DNA from: Caldithrix sp.
GTDB taxonomy: Bacteria > Zhuqueibacterota > Zhuqueibacteria > Thermofontimicrobiales > Sulfurfontimicrobiaceae
Length of the DNA: 36,822 bases
Direction of reading: 5' to 3'
Assembly (NCBI GenBank): GCA_020722815.1
Contig: DYKB01000058.1
Span: forward strand, 10,121-46,942
Positions 23,074 to 31,956 of the stretch are shown here, piece by piece (the stretch's first letter is position 1; the number at the start of each line of letters is the position of its first letter). The translations under genes were made by a program, and so were the position numbers. Below the pieces are notes generated by a model, which saw only the letters and a program-made list of their open reading frames with translations, searched no databases and was not told the origin of the DNA.

Positions 23074-24243
23074 ATGAAAAAAATTTTGGCAATGATACTT
23101 GCAGGGGGACGAGTTGACGAATTAGGATCGTTGACCAGTTATCGTCCTAAATCTGTTGTGCCCTTTGGGGGAATGTATCGCGTCATCGATTTTCCGCTGA
23201 GTAATTTACTGCATTCTGGAATTACTCGGGTGGGCGTTCTGGGCCAATATCATTCAGCTTCGTTGATCCGACATATTGGAAATGGCGCTGCCTGGGATTT
23301 GGTCGGAAGAAATCGTGGTGCCTTTTTTCTTCCGCCATTTAAAGGAGAAAAAAATCAGAATTGGTATTCCGGAACCGCTGACGCAATTGCTCAAAACATC
23401 TATTTCATCAAAGAAAATTCACCCGATCTGGTTCTCATTTTATCCGGCGATCATGTTTATAAAATGAACTACCAGGAATTAGTCAATTATCACCGGGCAC
23501 ATCATGCCGATCTGACGGCTGTTTTTAAAACCACGGCTACCAACCATACGTCCCGATTTGGCCAGGGACTATTTGCCGAAGAGGATGAATCGGGGGGGCG
23601 GATTATTGACTATCGTGAAAAGCCAACCAAACAACTTTCGTCCTGGGTTTCTTTGACCATTTACCTTTTTAATACGGATGTTTTGCTGAATGTGCTGAAT
23701 GCGACCTATAAAGAAAAGGATTATCATATCGGAAAAGATATCATTCCGACGATGCTGAAAAATTATAATGTCTATGGTTATAAGTTTAAAGGATACTGGG
23801 GTTATACGCAAACAGTCGATGAATATTGGCAAACCAATATGGATATTCTCGATAAGCCTGACGAGCTTCCACTTCGAAACTGGCAGATTCGAACGAATCT
23901 GGAACATCGTAACCTGCGCGATCGGGTTCCGATTCAAGTGGGGAACCAGGCTGAAATTTCCAACTCACTCATCAATAGCGGTTGTATTGTAAATGGCAAA
24001 GTTGAACATAGTATCCTTTTCCCCGGGGTTCAGATTGAAAGTGGCGCTGAGGTGAAAGATTCGATTGTCATGTTTGATTCGAAAATTGGTAAGAATGCGA
24101 AAATTAATCATACAATTGTGAATACTGATTTATATATCGATGAAAACAGCACGATTGGATTTGGAAAAACAATCATTCGGAAAGAATTTTTATTGGAGAC
24201 AATCGGCGGGATTCACGTTGTGAGTAAAAAACGAGTGGATTGA
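23074..24243 (+). CDS. Glucose-1-phosphate adenylyltransferase-like subunit, upstream paralogue with altered nucleotide loop
   Basis: GlgC-family enzymes make ADP-glucose from ATP and glucose-1-phosphate for glycogen. This 389-residue protein has the family layout: LAGGRVDELGSLTSYRPKSV, FGGMYRVIDFPLSN, LSGDHVYKMNY (catalytic Asp region), YREKP (sugar-phosphate Lys) and a C-terminal left-handed beta-helix (IENSLINSG-like hexads, about 290-380). The nucleotide loop reads GGRVDEL where typical GlgC has GGxGxRL, so the conserved Arg is missing. It is 39 residues shorter than its neighbour. The paralogue starts 49 bases downstream, so they are probably one operon. By analogy with GlgC/GlgD or plant small/large subunits, this one may be a regulatory or modified partner. 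An independent enzyme with another nucleotide preference is also possible. Confidence 0.88.
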   Translation: MKKILAMILAGGRVDELGSLTSYRPKSVVPFGGMYRVIDFPLSNLLHSGITRVGVLGQYHSASLIRHIGNGAAWDLVGRNRGAFFLPPFKGEKNQNWYSGTADAIAQNIYFIKENSPDLVLILSGDHVYKMNYQELVNYHRAHHADLTAVFKTTATNHTSRFGQGLFAEEDESGGRIIDYREKPTKQLSSWVSLTIYLFNTDVLLNVLNATYKEKDYHIGKDIIPTMLKNYNVYGYKFKGYWGYTQTVDEYWQTNMDILDKPDELPLRNWQIRTNLEHRNLRDRVPIQVGNQAEISNSLINSGCIVNGKVEHSILFPGVQIESGAEVKDSIVMFDSKIGKNAKINHTIVNTDLYIDENSTIGFGKTIIRKEFLLETIGGIHVVSKKRVD

Positions 24244-24291
24244 ATCAACTGTTTGTTTTAAATCAGATCAAATAAAAGAAGCGAGTACTTC

Positions 24292-25578
24292 ATGCGAAAT
24301 ACGATTGCTTTATTACTGGCAGGTGGCGTTGGCAGCCGTTTAAATTTGCTGGCTCAGGTTCGTGCCAAACCAGCAGTTACTTTTGGTGGCAGTTATCGCA
24401 TAATTGATTTTACCTTGAGTAATGCGGCTAATTCCGGAATTGAAAATGTCGGGATTTTGACGCAATACAAGCCCTATTCACTTATGCGTCATTTGGGGAC
24501 AGGTGCCGCGTGGGATTTTATTGGACGAATTCGGGGAGCGAAAATTCTGCCGCCCAAAACCGGCTGGAAAGAAAGCGATTGGTACCGGGGAACTGCTGAT
24601 GCTGTGGCGCAAAATTTGGATTATCTCGATAGATTTCAGTGTGATTATGTGCTGATTGTTTCAGGCGATCATATTTATTACATGAATTATGCGGAACTGA
24701 TTGATTTTCATATTGCCCATAAAGCAAAAGCAACAATTGCCACGCGAATTGTTCCTTTGGATATGGCGTCGGAGTTTGGAATCGCCGAGGTTGATGAAAA
24801 TTACAAGATTATCAATTGGGTAGAAAAACCACCGGTACCAAAATCAAATCTGGCTTCGATGGGGATTTATCTCTTCAATACCGATTTCCTCCGGTTATGC
24901 CTTGAGAAAGATAATATGCAAGGTTATGATTTCGGTAAACACGTTATCCCCTGGATTTTGAAAAATCATGAAGCGTATGCCTTTCCTTTCGACGGCTATT
25001 GGCAGGATGTGGGAACGATAAAGGCTTATTGGGATACCAATATGGACTTGCTCCGGCCAGATTCCGGCCTGGATATTGATAAATGGATGATTCGTACCAA
25101 TGTCGAAGAGGAAGGAATGCCAGGAGATCGGATGGCAACTTATTTTGCTTCGACGTCAAAGGTAACGAACTCGATTATCTCCCGTGATTGTCAGATAGCA
25201 GGGGAAATAATAAATTCTATCATTTCCCCCGGCGTTATTTTGGAACCGGGAGCGATTGTTAAAGATTCTGTTATCATGCACGATGTGGTGATTGGCAAAA
25301 ATACAGTTATTGACCAGGCTATTATTGATAAAAATTGTGAAATTGGTGAAAATACAATCATTGGCTTTGGTGACAACACGACCCCCAATAAAGATTTCCC
25401 AAAACATTTAAATTCTGGTTTGGTTTTAATTGGCAAAAATGCCCGGGTAAAACCAGGGGTACGTTTGGGAAGAAATTCACTCGTTTATTATAATGCGGAT
25501 GTGGATGATTTTACACAAAGTGAATATCCTGCTGGCGCTACTGTACAAGCGGCTTATAATAACCGATTACCACTTTAA
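24292..25578 (+). CDS. glgC: Glucose-1-phosphate adenylyltransferase
   Basis: This is the second of the tandem pair and the one with canonical motifs. LLAGGVGSRLNLLAQVRAKP keeps the Gly-rich loop and the Arg/Lys pair. FGGSYRIIDFTLSNAANSGI, YRGTADAVAQNLDYL, VSGDHIYYMNY (catalytic Asp), WVEKP (glucose-1-phosphate Lys) and DGYWQDVGTIKAYWDTNMDLL follow in order. The beta-helix domain occupies about 300-420. Its length of 428 is normal for GlgC. AAGCGAG just upstream is a modest ribosome site for ATG 24292. No glgA, glgB or glgP lies in the window, so glycogen synthesis is inferred from the family. The glucose-1-phosphate released by the cellobiose phosphorylase at 7706 is a plausible feed. Confidence 0.92.
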   Translation: MRNTIALLLAGGVGSRLNLLAQVRAKPAVTFGGSYRIIDFTLSNAANSGIENVGILTQYKPYSLMRHLGTGAAWDFIGRIRGAKILPPKTGWKESDWYRGTADAVAQNLDYLDRFQCDYVLIVSGDHIYYMNYAELIDFHIAHKAKATIATRIVPLDMASEFGIAEVDENYKIINWVEKPPVPKSNLASMGIYLFNTDFLRLCLEKDNMQGYDFGKHVIPWILKNHEAYAFPFDGYWQDVGTIKAYWDTNMDLLRPDSGLDIDKWMIRTNVEEEGMPGDRMATYFASTSKVTNSIISRDCQIAGEIINSIISPGVILEPGAIVKDSVIMHDVVIGKNTVIDQAIIDKNCEIGENTIIGFGDNTTPNKDFPKHLNSGLVLIGKNARVKPGVRLGRNSLVYYNADVDDFTQSEYPAGATVQAAYNNRLPL

Positions 25579-26064
25579 AAACTAACTTTATCCACATCAA
25601 TTTTAATTTTTTTCTAAGCCGTTGATGAAAAAACGAATTTCAATTTTATTCGATTTCCGTCAGACATTTTTATATCAAAATGAATGTCGTTTCGCAGATT
25701 GGCTGGTTCAAGGTTCCCGGTTCCGCTTTTAATATGACCCCTGAATTCATTAATGCGACTGGTTTTCCCAAAATTGCAGTAATAATTTTGCTTCCAGATG
25801 AAATTTGTGGGAGGGATAGTATAAATTTCAAGTGAGGTTTTCTGGAATCGCACATTCTGGTGTTTAAATTTTTTGGTGAGGGAAACAATTTATCATGTAT
25901 TATCGTTCTACAAAATGGTATTTGTTAGAACTTTATAATTTTCAAGCAGTTCGTAGTTTTCTCTTGACTCTTAAAATATAATTTTAGTATATTTATATCT
26001 GCGAAATCATTCATTTTCGTCAAAAACAACCAATTTAATCTTTAAATCAAAATGAGGTACTCGT
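25579..26064. other. 486-base gap between glgC and the PP2C gene
   Basis: No recognisable gene was found. A - strand frame at 25614-25853 (GTG start, 79 codons) has a protein-like mix of residues but no ribosome site and no known domain. It is a possible remnant only. A sigma70-like promoter for the PP2C gene lies at 25964-25993. Confidence 0.5.
25964..25993 (+). promoter_or_regulatory. Sigma70-like promoter of the PP2C-LytR_C gene
   Basis: TTGACT (25964-25969) and TATATT (25988-25993) have an 18-base spacer. The predicted start of RNA near 26000 leaves a leader of about 65 bases before TTG 26065. Confidence 0.6.
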
Positions 26065-28218
26065 TTGGCTGAGAGTCGTAAGGTTCTTTCGCTGGAGGTG
26101 GGGAAACTTACCGATACCGGCAGATTCCGACAACATGCATTTGATTCGCTTGGATTTTTCAAACCGACGGCACCAGATCTCCTTTATCAAAAAGGCGAGC
26201 TTTTTATGGTGGCTGATGGGATGGGAGGACAGGACCTCGGCGTCCGGGCGGCACGGCTGGCAACTGATATTATCATCAAGCGCTATTTTGATACACCATT
26301 CAATAATTCCATTGAAGAGGCGCTGTTGCATGCTTATAATTATGCCAATATGCAAATTATTAGCATTAATGAAAAAGAAGCGGGTTATGTCGATGCCGGT
26401 GTTTCAGCTACCTGCGCGGTTATTCATCGGGGGACATTGCATCTGGCACATATCGGTAACAGCCGGCTGTATCTGTTAAAAGGCCAACAGATGAAGCAAC
26501 TGACCACCGATCAGGTGACGACCCGAGAAGTTCCCTCCAGTCCGGACTGGCGCAAGTCTCCGGCCAAAACAACTCTATCCCAGGCACTTGGATGGGAGCC
26601 ACAAATTCAGGTGGAGTATATGAGCCTTAATTTGCGTCCCCATGATAGTATCCTGTTATGTACTGATGGCCTGTATGAGGTTCTGGATAATCGGGAAATT
26701 GGTAATCTTGCCATTCGCTATTCACCCCAGGAAGCCTGTGAGCGATTGATTAATCTGGCGAATGAAAAAGGGGGCCCGGATAATATTACCACCATTTTAA
26801 TTCGAATCGCCGGTTTGATGAGTTTACCGGACATGCCGGATGAATCGACCGGGGAAGAAGGATTTAATCTCCTGCCCGATTCACAGAAAATCCACCCCAG
26901 GATGCATCCCATCAATCGAACCACCATTCGGTTTGATGAACCAGGCCAATCGAAAGATGAACGCGATACAATTAATGAATCGGATTTTGACGAGGAAGAA
27001 GCAGAAGATTTACGTGAAGCAGAAGTTGCGGATGAAAAAATAGAAGCTGAATCGGTTGATGAAGATTATGAGGAAGAAGAATTGGACGAAGAAGAATTAG
27101 ATGAAGAAGATCTAACTCCCCGACACGTTGCTGCGCCACCGGTTCCACCTCCTGGTCCAAGAATGCCCCGTCCGATGGCACCTGAAATTTCGCGGCCGGC
27201 GAGTCCCCGCGCTCCAATAGACTTCTCGCCAACCGGATTTCAATCAAACCTGCCAGGTCAACAGGGTGTATCCCGTCGGCGTCGTGATCCTGAAGTGAAA
27301 GTTCCCCGATTTGACCTGAAACAAAACTGGCCTTTTATTGTCTTCTCGGTCATTTCATTTTTGTTACTTATTCTCATTTTTTGGGTTGTAATCAAAGAAG
27401 ACTCGCTTCTTAAGCGTCCGGACGCCAGGCTGTCTGCTTCAGATTCCTCGCTGACACCGTCAGATACAATTGCCTTGCAGCCACAACCGGCTATTCCTTT
27501 GCCCGATTTAACGCCGGACGAAGTTGATGTCGTGTCGAAGGATAGTGTACAAACCAGAATAACACCTCTTTTAAAACCACGTTTGGTCATTATAAATGGT
27601 GCTCGGTTATCAACTATTGCCATCAATAATCTGAATGGCGTCATTCAGCCATTGATACCAGCCGAATCCAATGTTCAAACAATGAAGACCAGAGCAAAGC
27701 TGACAACGGAATCAAAAATTATTTTTCGATATCCTGAAAATGGAGAAGGGCAGCCAATACGAGAGCTTGCACAAAAAATTCAACGGGCAATTTACCAAAA
27801 ATATCAGGAAAATCTGGAAATTGTCTCTTCTCGTTTTACCATTATTATGGGGAAGAATTTTTCAATTTCCCGGGTTGATATTAGTAATCTTCGTCGTGAA
27901 ATTTTGGACGCCAATTTACGAAACAGCATCCATGTGGAAATTTTGAATGGCATGGGGACGCCTGGACTGGCTAAAAAATTAGCCGATCGTTTGGATAATT
28001 TGATCATTGATGATGAAAATTCCCTGAAGATAATCGATCGTCGCAATGCCTTAAATTTTAATTATAACACGACCACGATTCTCTGTCGCCCAGGCGACAT
28101 CCCAATGGCCAGAAAAATCGGTGAAATTTTAGGCATCGATTCAACAACGATTAAAATCGAAACCGAAAATTTGGCTGATATTCAACTGATAATCGCCAGT
28201 GGAACATCAATTAGATAG
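26065..28218 (+). CDS. PP2C-family Ser/Thr phosphatase with transmembrane anchor and LytR_C domain
   Basis: Residues about 10-250 form a PPM/PP2C phosphatase. Asp51 in VADGMGG, the GNSRLYLL strand, Asp in LLCTDGLYE and GGPDNITT are metal-binding or structural hallmarks. The first motif, usually RxxNED, reads RQHAFD, keeping only the Asp. Residues 300-355 are very acidic (many EE and DE pairs), then Pro-rich (360-410). A single transmembrane helix follows at about 422-444 (WPFIVFSVISFLLLILIFWV). The C-terminal 100 residues resemble LytR_C (VEILNGMGTPGLAKKLADRL, then CRPGD and ARKIGEILG), which would lie in the periplasm. A TTG start at 26065 is set by GAGGT at 26054-26058. A cytoplasmic phosphatase tied to an envelope domain suggests signalling about cell-wall state, which is inference. 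Kinase partners are not in the window. Confidence 0.88.
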   Translation: MAESRKVLSLEVGKLTDTGRFRQHAFDSLGFFKPTAPDLLYQKGELFMVADGMGGQDLGVRAARLATDIIIKRYFDTPFNNSIEEALLHAYNYANMQIISINEKEAGYVDAGVSATCAVIHRGTLHLAHIGNSRLYLLKGQQMKQLTTDQVTTREVPSSPDWRKSPAKTTLSQALGWEPQIQVEYMSLNLRPHDSILLCTDGLYEVLDNREIGNLAIRYSPQEACERLINLANEKGGPDNITTILIRIAGLMSLPDMPDESTGEEGFNLLPDSQKIHPRMHPINRTTIRFDEPGQSKDERDTINESDFDEEEAEDLREAEVADEKIEAESVDEDYEEEELDEEELDEEDLTPRHVAAPPVPPPGPRMPRPMAPEISRPASPRAPIDFSPTGFQSNLPGQQGVSRRRRDPEVKVPRFDLKQNWPFIVFSVISFLLLILIFWVVIKEDSLLKRPDARLSASDSSLTPSDTIALQPQPAIPLPDLTPDEVDVVSKDSVQTRITPLLKPRLVIINGARLSTIAINNLNGVIQPLIPAESNVQTMKTRAKLTTESKIIFRYPENGEGQPIRELAQKIQRAIYQKYQENLEIVSSRFTIIMGKNFSISRVDISNLRREILDANLRNSIHVEILNGMGTPGLAKKLADRLDNLIIDDENSLKIIDRRNALNFNYNTTTILCRPGDIPMARKIGEILGIDSTTIKIETENLADIQLIIASGTSIR

Positions 28219-28555
28219 GTTCAGTTAAAATTCCAGCCGGGTGTTAGCAACCAAAACACGCTCCTCACTTAAATTTGCGCCAAATTCCATTTTATTTTCA
28301 TCAGGTTGACGAACCCGTCAATTTTCAATTCATGAAAGGAATAATACCATTTCTGAAAAACCACTTGACAAACGCTAACGAGATCGATATATTTAATCGT
28401 ATCAGAATTTCAACTTTTTGAAAAATAAACCACAGAATTTCCAGATAGCACCCCAAACAATAATCTGTGAAATCAGTGAAATCTGTGGTTGCTTTTCATT
28501 AATTAATTTACTCTTCATCACTGAAAATTTTAATTAGCATCTAGGAATCCTGCTG
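28219..28555. other. 337-base gap with promoter and inverted AATCTGTG repeat
   Basis: It contains the promoter at 28365-28393 and an imperfect inverted pair of the dispersed family: AACCACAGAATTT (28428-28440) facing AAATCTGTGGTT (28480-28491), with AATCTGTGAAATCAGTG between. No gene was seen. Confidence 0.6.
28365..28393 (+). promoter_or_regulatory. Sigma70-like promoter upstream of the Cys-rich protein gene
   Basis: TTGACA (28365-28370) and TATATT (28388-28393) lie 17 bases apart. The leader to ATG 28556 would be about 155 bases and includes the inverted AATCTGTG repeat. Confidence 0.65.
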
Positions 28556-29422
28556 ATGATAAATCAATATAAACGCATGGATGTGTTTCGCTGTAATTAC
28601 CAGTCACATTCAAAATTTGAAAATAAAGTATCTGTTTTTCATGTCCTTCAACAAAAGAAGTGCTGGCCAGCGGGCTGCATTGCTTTTAAATGGAAATGTT
28701 TATTGCTGGATAAAGGGAAAACCTGTATTAAAGGTTATCATTACGTTGGAAAAAAGTGTCGGGGTTGTCGTTATTATCAGGATAAAAAAATCAATTATCA
28801 ACCAATTATCATCCTGCCCGAAGATGAAATCGCTCAATTCTGGGACGATTTGGCGGAATTTGAAGATTGGCTCGTTGAAAATAAAGGAAAAGAACTGAAT
28901 ATTTATGGTGAAATCTGCTCGGTAAAACCCCTTTTTCGTAAAAATATCAATGGTTCGAACGAAACTATTCGTATCGGCGGCTATACACTCATTTTTAATA
29001 CCGGTTTTTTTGGTATTACACCATTTGAAGATTTTTTTTATGCCAATATTTCTCAGGAACGTCAACGTCAATTACAGTTTGCAGCGGGCGATATCGTCGA
29101 ATTTACCGGGCGATTTGAAGTTGATCATGGACGCCTGGTCTTTCGAACTTTACGAAAAATTGAATTTGTCGAAAAAGGAACCGCTACTCCCATGGAATGG
29201 AGCGATGTCCTGATTGCAAAAGAGACCGCTTCGCTTTTTAAAAATCAACCCACACAATGTTTGAATTGCCGTTATGGGGTATTGATCGATGTGTTTGAAT
29301 CTGGTTTTCAACAAAAGATAGCACGAAGGCAACTTTATTGCCTGAAAGGAATTCCGGATGTTCAACTTTGTACTGAATACGTATTTGAAAATCTAAAGCA
29401 ATTGGAGAAAACAACAGAATAG
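28556..29422 (+). CDS. Unrecognised protein with two cysteine clusters flanking a beta-rich centre
   Basis: I do not recognise this 288-residue family. The N-terminal part has Cys at 13, 36, 41, 48, 57, 68 and 71, with C68-RG-C71 followed by aromatic residues. The C-terminal part has C235-LN-C238, C262 and C272. Both groups could bind zinc or an iron-sulfur cluster. Between them, residues about 110-205 read as an OB-like beta barrel (KELNIYGEICSVKPLF, GDIVEFTGRFEVDHGRLVF). There is no signal peptide or membrane helix, so it is probably cytosolic. AGGAA at 28543-28547 supports ATG 28556. It lies before an AGCS transporter gene and era, with its own likely promoter. Nucleic-acid binding is one reading of zinc clusters plus an OB-like core, but redox or scaffold roles are equally open. 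Confidence 0.75.
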   Translation: MINQYKRMDVFRCNYQSHSKFENKVSVFHVLQQKKCWPAGCIAFKWKCLLLDKGKTCIKGYHYVGKKCRGCRYYQDKKINYQPIIILPEDEIAQFWDDLAEFEDWLVENKGKELNIYGEICSVKPLFRKNINGSNETIRIGGYTLIFNTGFFGITPFEDFFYANISQERQRQLQFAAGDIVEFTGRFEVDHGRLVFRTLRKIEFVEKGTATPMEWSDVLIAKETASLFKNQPTQCLNCRYGVLIDVFESGFQQKIARRQLYCLKGIPDVQLCTEYVFENLKQLEKTTE

Positions 29423-29469
29423 GATTTTGATTGGAATCCGAAAAAATGGTTAACTGAATGGAGGTCCTT

Positions 29470-30828
29470 TTGGGAGAATCAGTCCTGCATTTTTTTGAGA
29501 TGATGAGTGAATGGGTATGGGGTATCCCCATGCTGATCCTGCTGGTTGGAACCGGCGTTTATTTAACGATTCGATTAAAGGGCTTACAGTTTCGGGCGCT
29601 ATGGCACTCGCTTTATCTGGCACTGGTCAAGCGCAACGAAGAAGGCGCTGAGGGTGATATTTCTCATTTTCAGGCACTAATGACGGCCTTAGCCGCCACG
29701 GTCGGAACTGGTAATATTGCCGGTGTCGCAACCGCTATCGCGGCCGGTGGTCCGGGTGCGCTCTTCTGGATGTGGATTACTGGCCTGGTAGGGATGGCTA
29801 CCAAGTATGCCGAAGCGGTTCTGGCGGTGAAATATCGCGTTAAAGATGAGTTCGGAACAATGAGTGGCGGCCCGATGTATTATATCCGCCGGGGGCTCGG
29901 CTGGAAATGGTTAGGAGTCGTTTTTGCTATCTTTGCGTCTATTGCCGCTTTTGGTATTGGGAATATGGTTCAATCCAATTCGGTAGCGGAGGCTGTCCAG
30001 ATAACCTTTGGCGTTGCGCCCTGGATCTCGGGATTAATTATGGCGATTGCTACAGCACTTGTTATCCTGGGAGGCATCAAAAGCATTGGCCGGGTCGCGG
30101 GATGGATTGTTCCATTCATGATCCTTTTTTATACCAGTGCTGCGGTTATCACACTGATCATCAACTTTCGCGAAATTCCGGAAATGTTCTGGCTGGTCAT
30201 TTCAAAAGCTTTTACACCAGCAGCAGCGGTGGGCGGATTTGCCGGGGCCATCGTGCGCGATGCGGTTCGATGGGGTGTTTCAAAAGGTGTTTTTTCCAAC
30301 GAATCCGGCCTGGGTAGTGCTCCGATTGCTGCTGCTTCAGCGCAAACGCGAAATCCGATTACACAGGCCCTGGTCTCCATGACACAAACTTTTATTGATA
30401 CCATCGTCATCTGTTCCATGACGGGATTGGTAATTCTCTCTTCCAATCTATGGTTTAATGGCGAAACCGGATCTGAATTAACCGCAATAGCCTTCAACGA
30501 GGCATTACCCTGGACAATCTTTGGACTCCCACTTGGTGGTTTGGTCGTTTCAATTGGCTTGATTTTTTTCGCCTACTCAACGATTCTCGGGTGGTCATAC
30601 TATGGTGAAAAGTCATTGGAATATTTATTGGGTGAATCGTCTGTCAAGCCGTATCGTTGGCTGTTTTGTATTTTTGTCGCTGTAGGTGCTGTGTTGGATT
30701 TAAAATTAGTCTGGGCTATCGCCGACGTAATGAATGGATTAATGGCCATTCCGAATCTGATTGGCTTACTTGCCCTGTCAGGTGTGGTGGTGGCCGAAAC
30801 AAAAAAGTATTTTGATAAGGAATTATAA
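29470..30828 (+). CDS. AGCS-family sodium:alanine (amino acid) symporter
   Basis: This is an inner-membrane sodium symporter of the alanine/glycine family, importing small neutral amino acids. The family signature GTGNIAGVATAIAAGGPGAL sits near residues 77-96. TKYAEAVLAVKYR, GTMSGGPMYYI, GVFSNESGLGSAPIAAA and AYSTILGWSYYGEKS are likewise characteristic. About ten hydrophobic helices cover the protein, and the length near 452 is normal. The start is uncertain. ATG 29458 has no ribosome site, while GGAGG at 29460-29464 points to TTG 29470; both give a full-length protein. The stop at 30826-30828 is only two bases before the start of era, so the two genes are probably cotranscribed. Confidence 0.93.
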   Translation: MGESVLHFFEMMSEWVWGIPMLILLVGTGVYLTIRLKGLQFRALWHSLYLALVKRNEEGAEGDISHFQALMTALAATVGTGNIAGVATAIAAGGPGALFWMWITGLVGMATKYAEAVLAVKYRVKDEFGTMSGGPMYYIRRGLGWKWLGVVFAIFASIAAFGIGNMVQSNSVAEAVQITFGVAPWISGLIMAIATALVILGGIKSIGRVAGWIVPFMILFYTSAAVITLIINFREIPEMFWLVISKAFTPAAAVGGFAGAIVRDAVRWGVSKGVFSNESGLGSAPIAAASAQTRNPITQALVSMTQTFIDTIVICSMTGLVILSSNLWFNGETGSELTAIAFNEALPWTIFGLPLGGLVVSIGLIFFAYSTILGWSYYGEKSLEYLLGESSVKPYRWLFCIFVAVGAVLDLKLVWAIADVMNGLMAIPNLIGLLALSGVVVAETKKYFDKEL

Positions 30829-30830
30829 AT

Positions 30831-31736
30831 TTGAATAATTTTGAAAAGTATACAAATTTCAAAGCCGGATATATTACCATTATTGGTCGCCCCAATTGTG
30901 GCAAATCGACTTTAACCAATGCGTTATTAAATTTTAAGCTCTCGATTGTGACGCATAAACCCCAGACCACCCGACAAAATATTTTGGGAATCCTCTCGGG
31001 CGAGAATTATCAGATAATTTTGATGGATACGCCCGGACTGCTGACGCCAAAATATAAACTCCAGGAAACCATGGTTTCAGCGGCAAAAAAGGCCATTCAG
31101 GATGCTGATCTCATCCTGTTTATGACCGAAGCGACAGGAGACTATCGGGAAAAGGATATTCAAATTTTAAAATCGCTCAATTTTGAATCAAAACCAATTT
31201 TTCTGTTGATTAATAAAATTGATTTGATTCATAAAGATGTATTGTTACCACAAATCGAATATTATCATCAAAATTATAAATTTCAGGAGATAGTCCCGAT
31301 TTCCGCTCTCAAACGCGACGGTCTGGATTATTTACTTAAATTTTGTCTGGAAAAACTTCCGATTAATCCACCTTTTTATCCGGATAATGAACTGTCCATT
31401 TATCCGGAACGGTTTTTTGTGGCAGAAATTATTCGTGAAAAAATTTTCATGCACTTTGACCAGGAAATTCCTTATACCACGACGGTGCATATCGAGGAAT
31501 TCAAGGAACGTGATAAAGGAAAAGATTATATCAAGGCGATGATTTTTATTGAGCGCGCGAATCATCGTAAAATTTTGATCGGAAAAAATGGTCAGGCCCT
31601 TAAAAAAATTGGCCAGATGGCGCGTGAAGAAATAGAAAAGTTCTTGAGCCGTCCTGTCTATTTGGAGCTTTGGGTCGGTGTCCGTGAAAAATGGCGCGAT
31701 GATCCACGGTTGTTACGGGAATTTGGCTATACGTAA
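30831..31736 (+). CDS. era: Ribosome-assembly GTPase Era
   Basis: Era binds the 3' end of 16S rRNA and helps mature the small subunit. All GTPase motifs are seen: G1 GRPNCGKST (19-27), G2 region with PQTTRQN, G3 DTPGLL, G4 NKIDLI and G5 SALKRDG. The C-terminal KH domain runs from about 200 and includes IGKNGQALKKIGQMAR and the closing VELWVGVREKW-type stretch (here YLELWVGVREKWRDD). The length of 301 is typical. The start codon is TTG at 30831, with AAGGA at 30817-30821 inside the end of the previous gene. G1 has Cys where most Era proteins have Val (NVGKS), which is a mild substitution. Confidence 0.96.
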   Translation: MNNFEKYTNFKAGYITIIGRPNCGKSTLTNALLNFKLSIVTHKPQTTRQNILGILSGENYQIILMDTPGLLTPKYKLQETMVSAAKKAIQDADLILFMTEATGDYREKDIQILKSLNFESKPIFLLINKIDLIHKDVLLPQIEYYHQNYKFQEIVPISALKRDGLDYLLKFCLEKLPINPPFYPDNELSIYPERFFVAEIIREKIFMHFDQEIPYTTTVHIEEFKERDKGKDYIKAMIFIERANHRKILIGKNGQALKKIGQMAREEIEKFLSRPVYLELWVGVREKWRDDPRLLREFGYT

Positions 31737-31956
31737 ATTGTAACGCGTGATACGTAATTCAGGCACGAAGTAAATTAATCCAGTCTTTTGAGAAAACAAA
31801 AGTTTGAACTTCTCAGAACAATTTTTAATTCGTTCATTTGGAGGATTCACCGCAAAATTTTACACCATCATCGATAAAAAATTTATTGGCGTTAATCAAG
31901 TCCGAGGTATCATCAGTCATATTTTGTATTTTAAAAAATGCATTCAAAATTTTGTT

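Noticed and set aside
25614..25853. 79-codon - strand frame with GTG start
   Set aside because: The residue mix looks somewhat protein-like, but there is no ribosome site and no known family, and a second frame overlaps it. Possibly a gene remnant.
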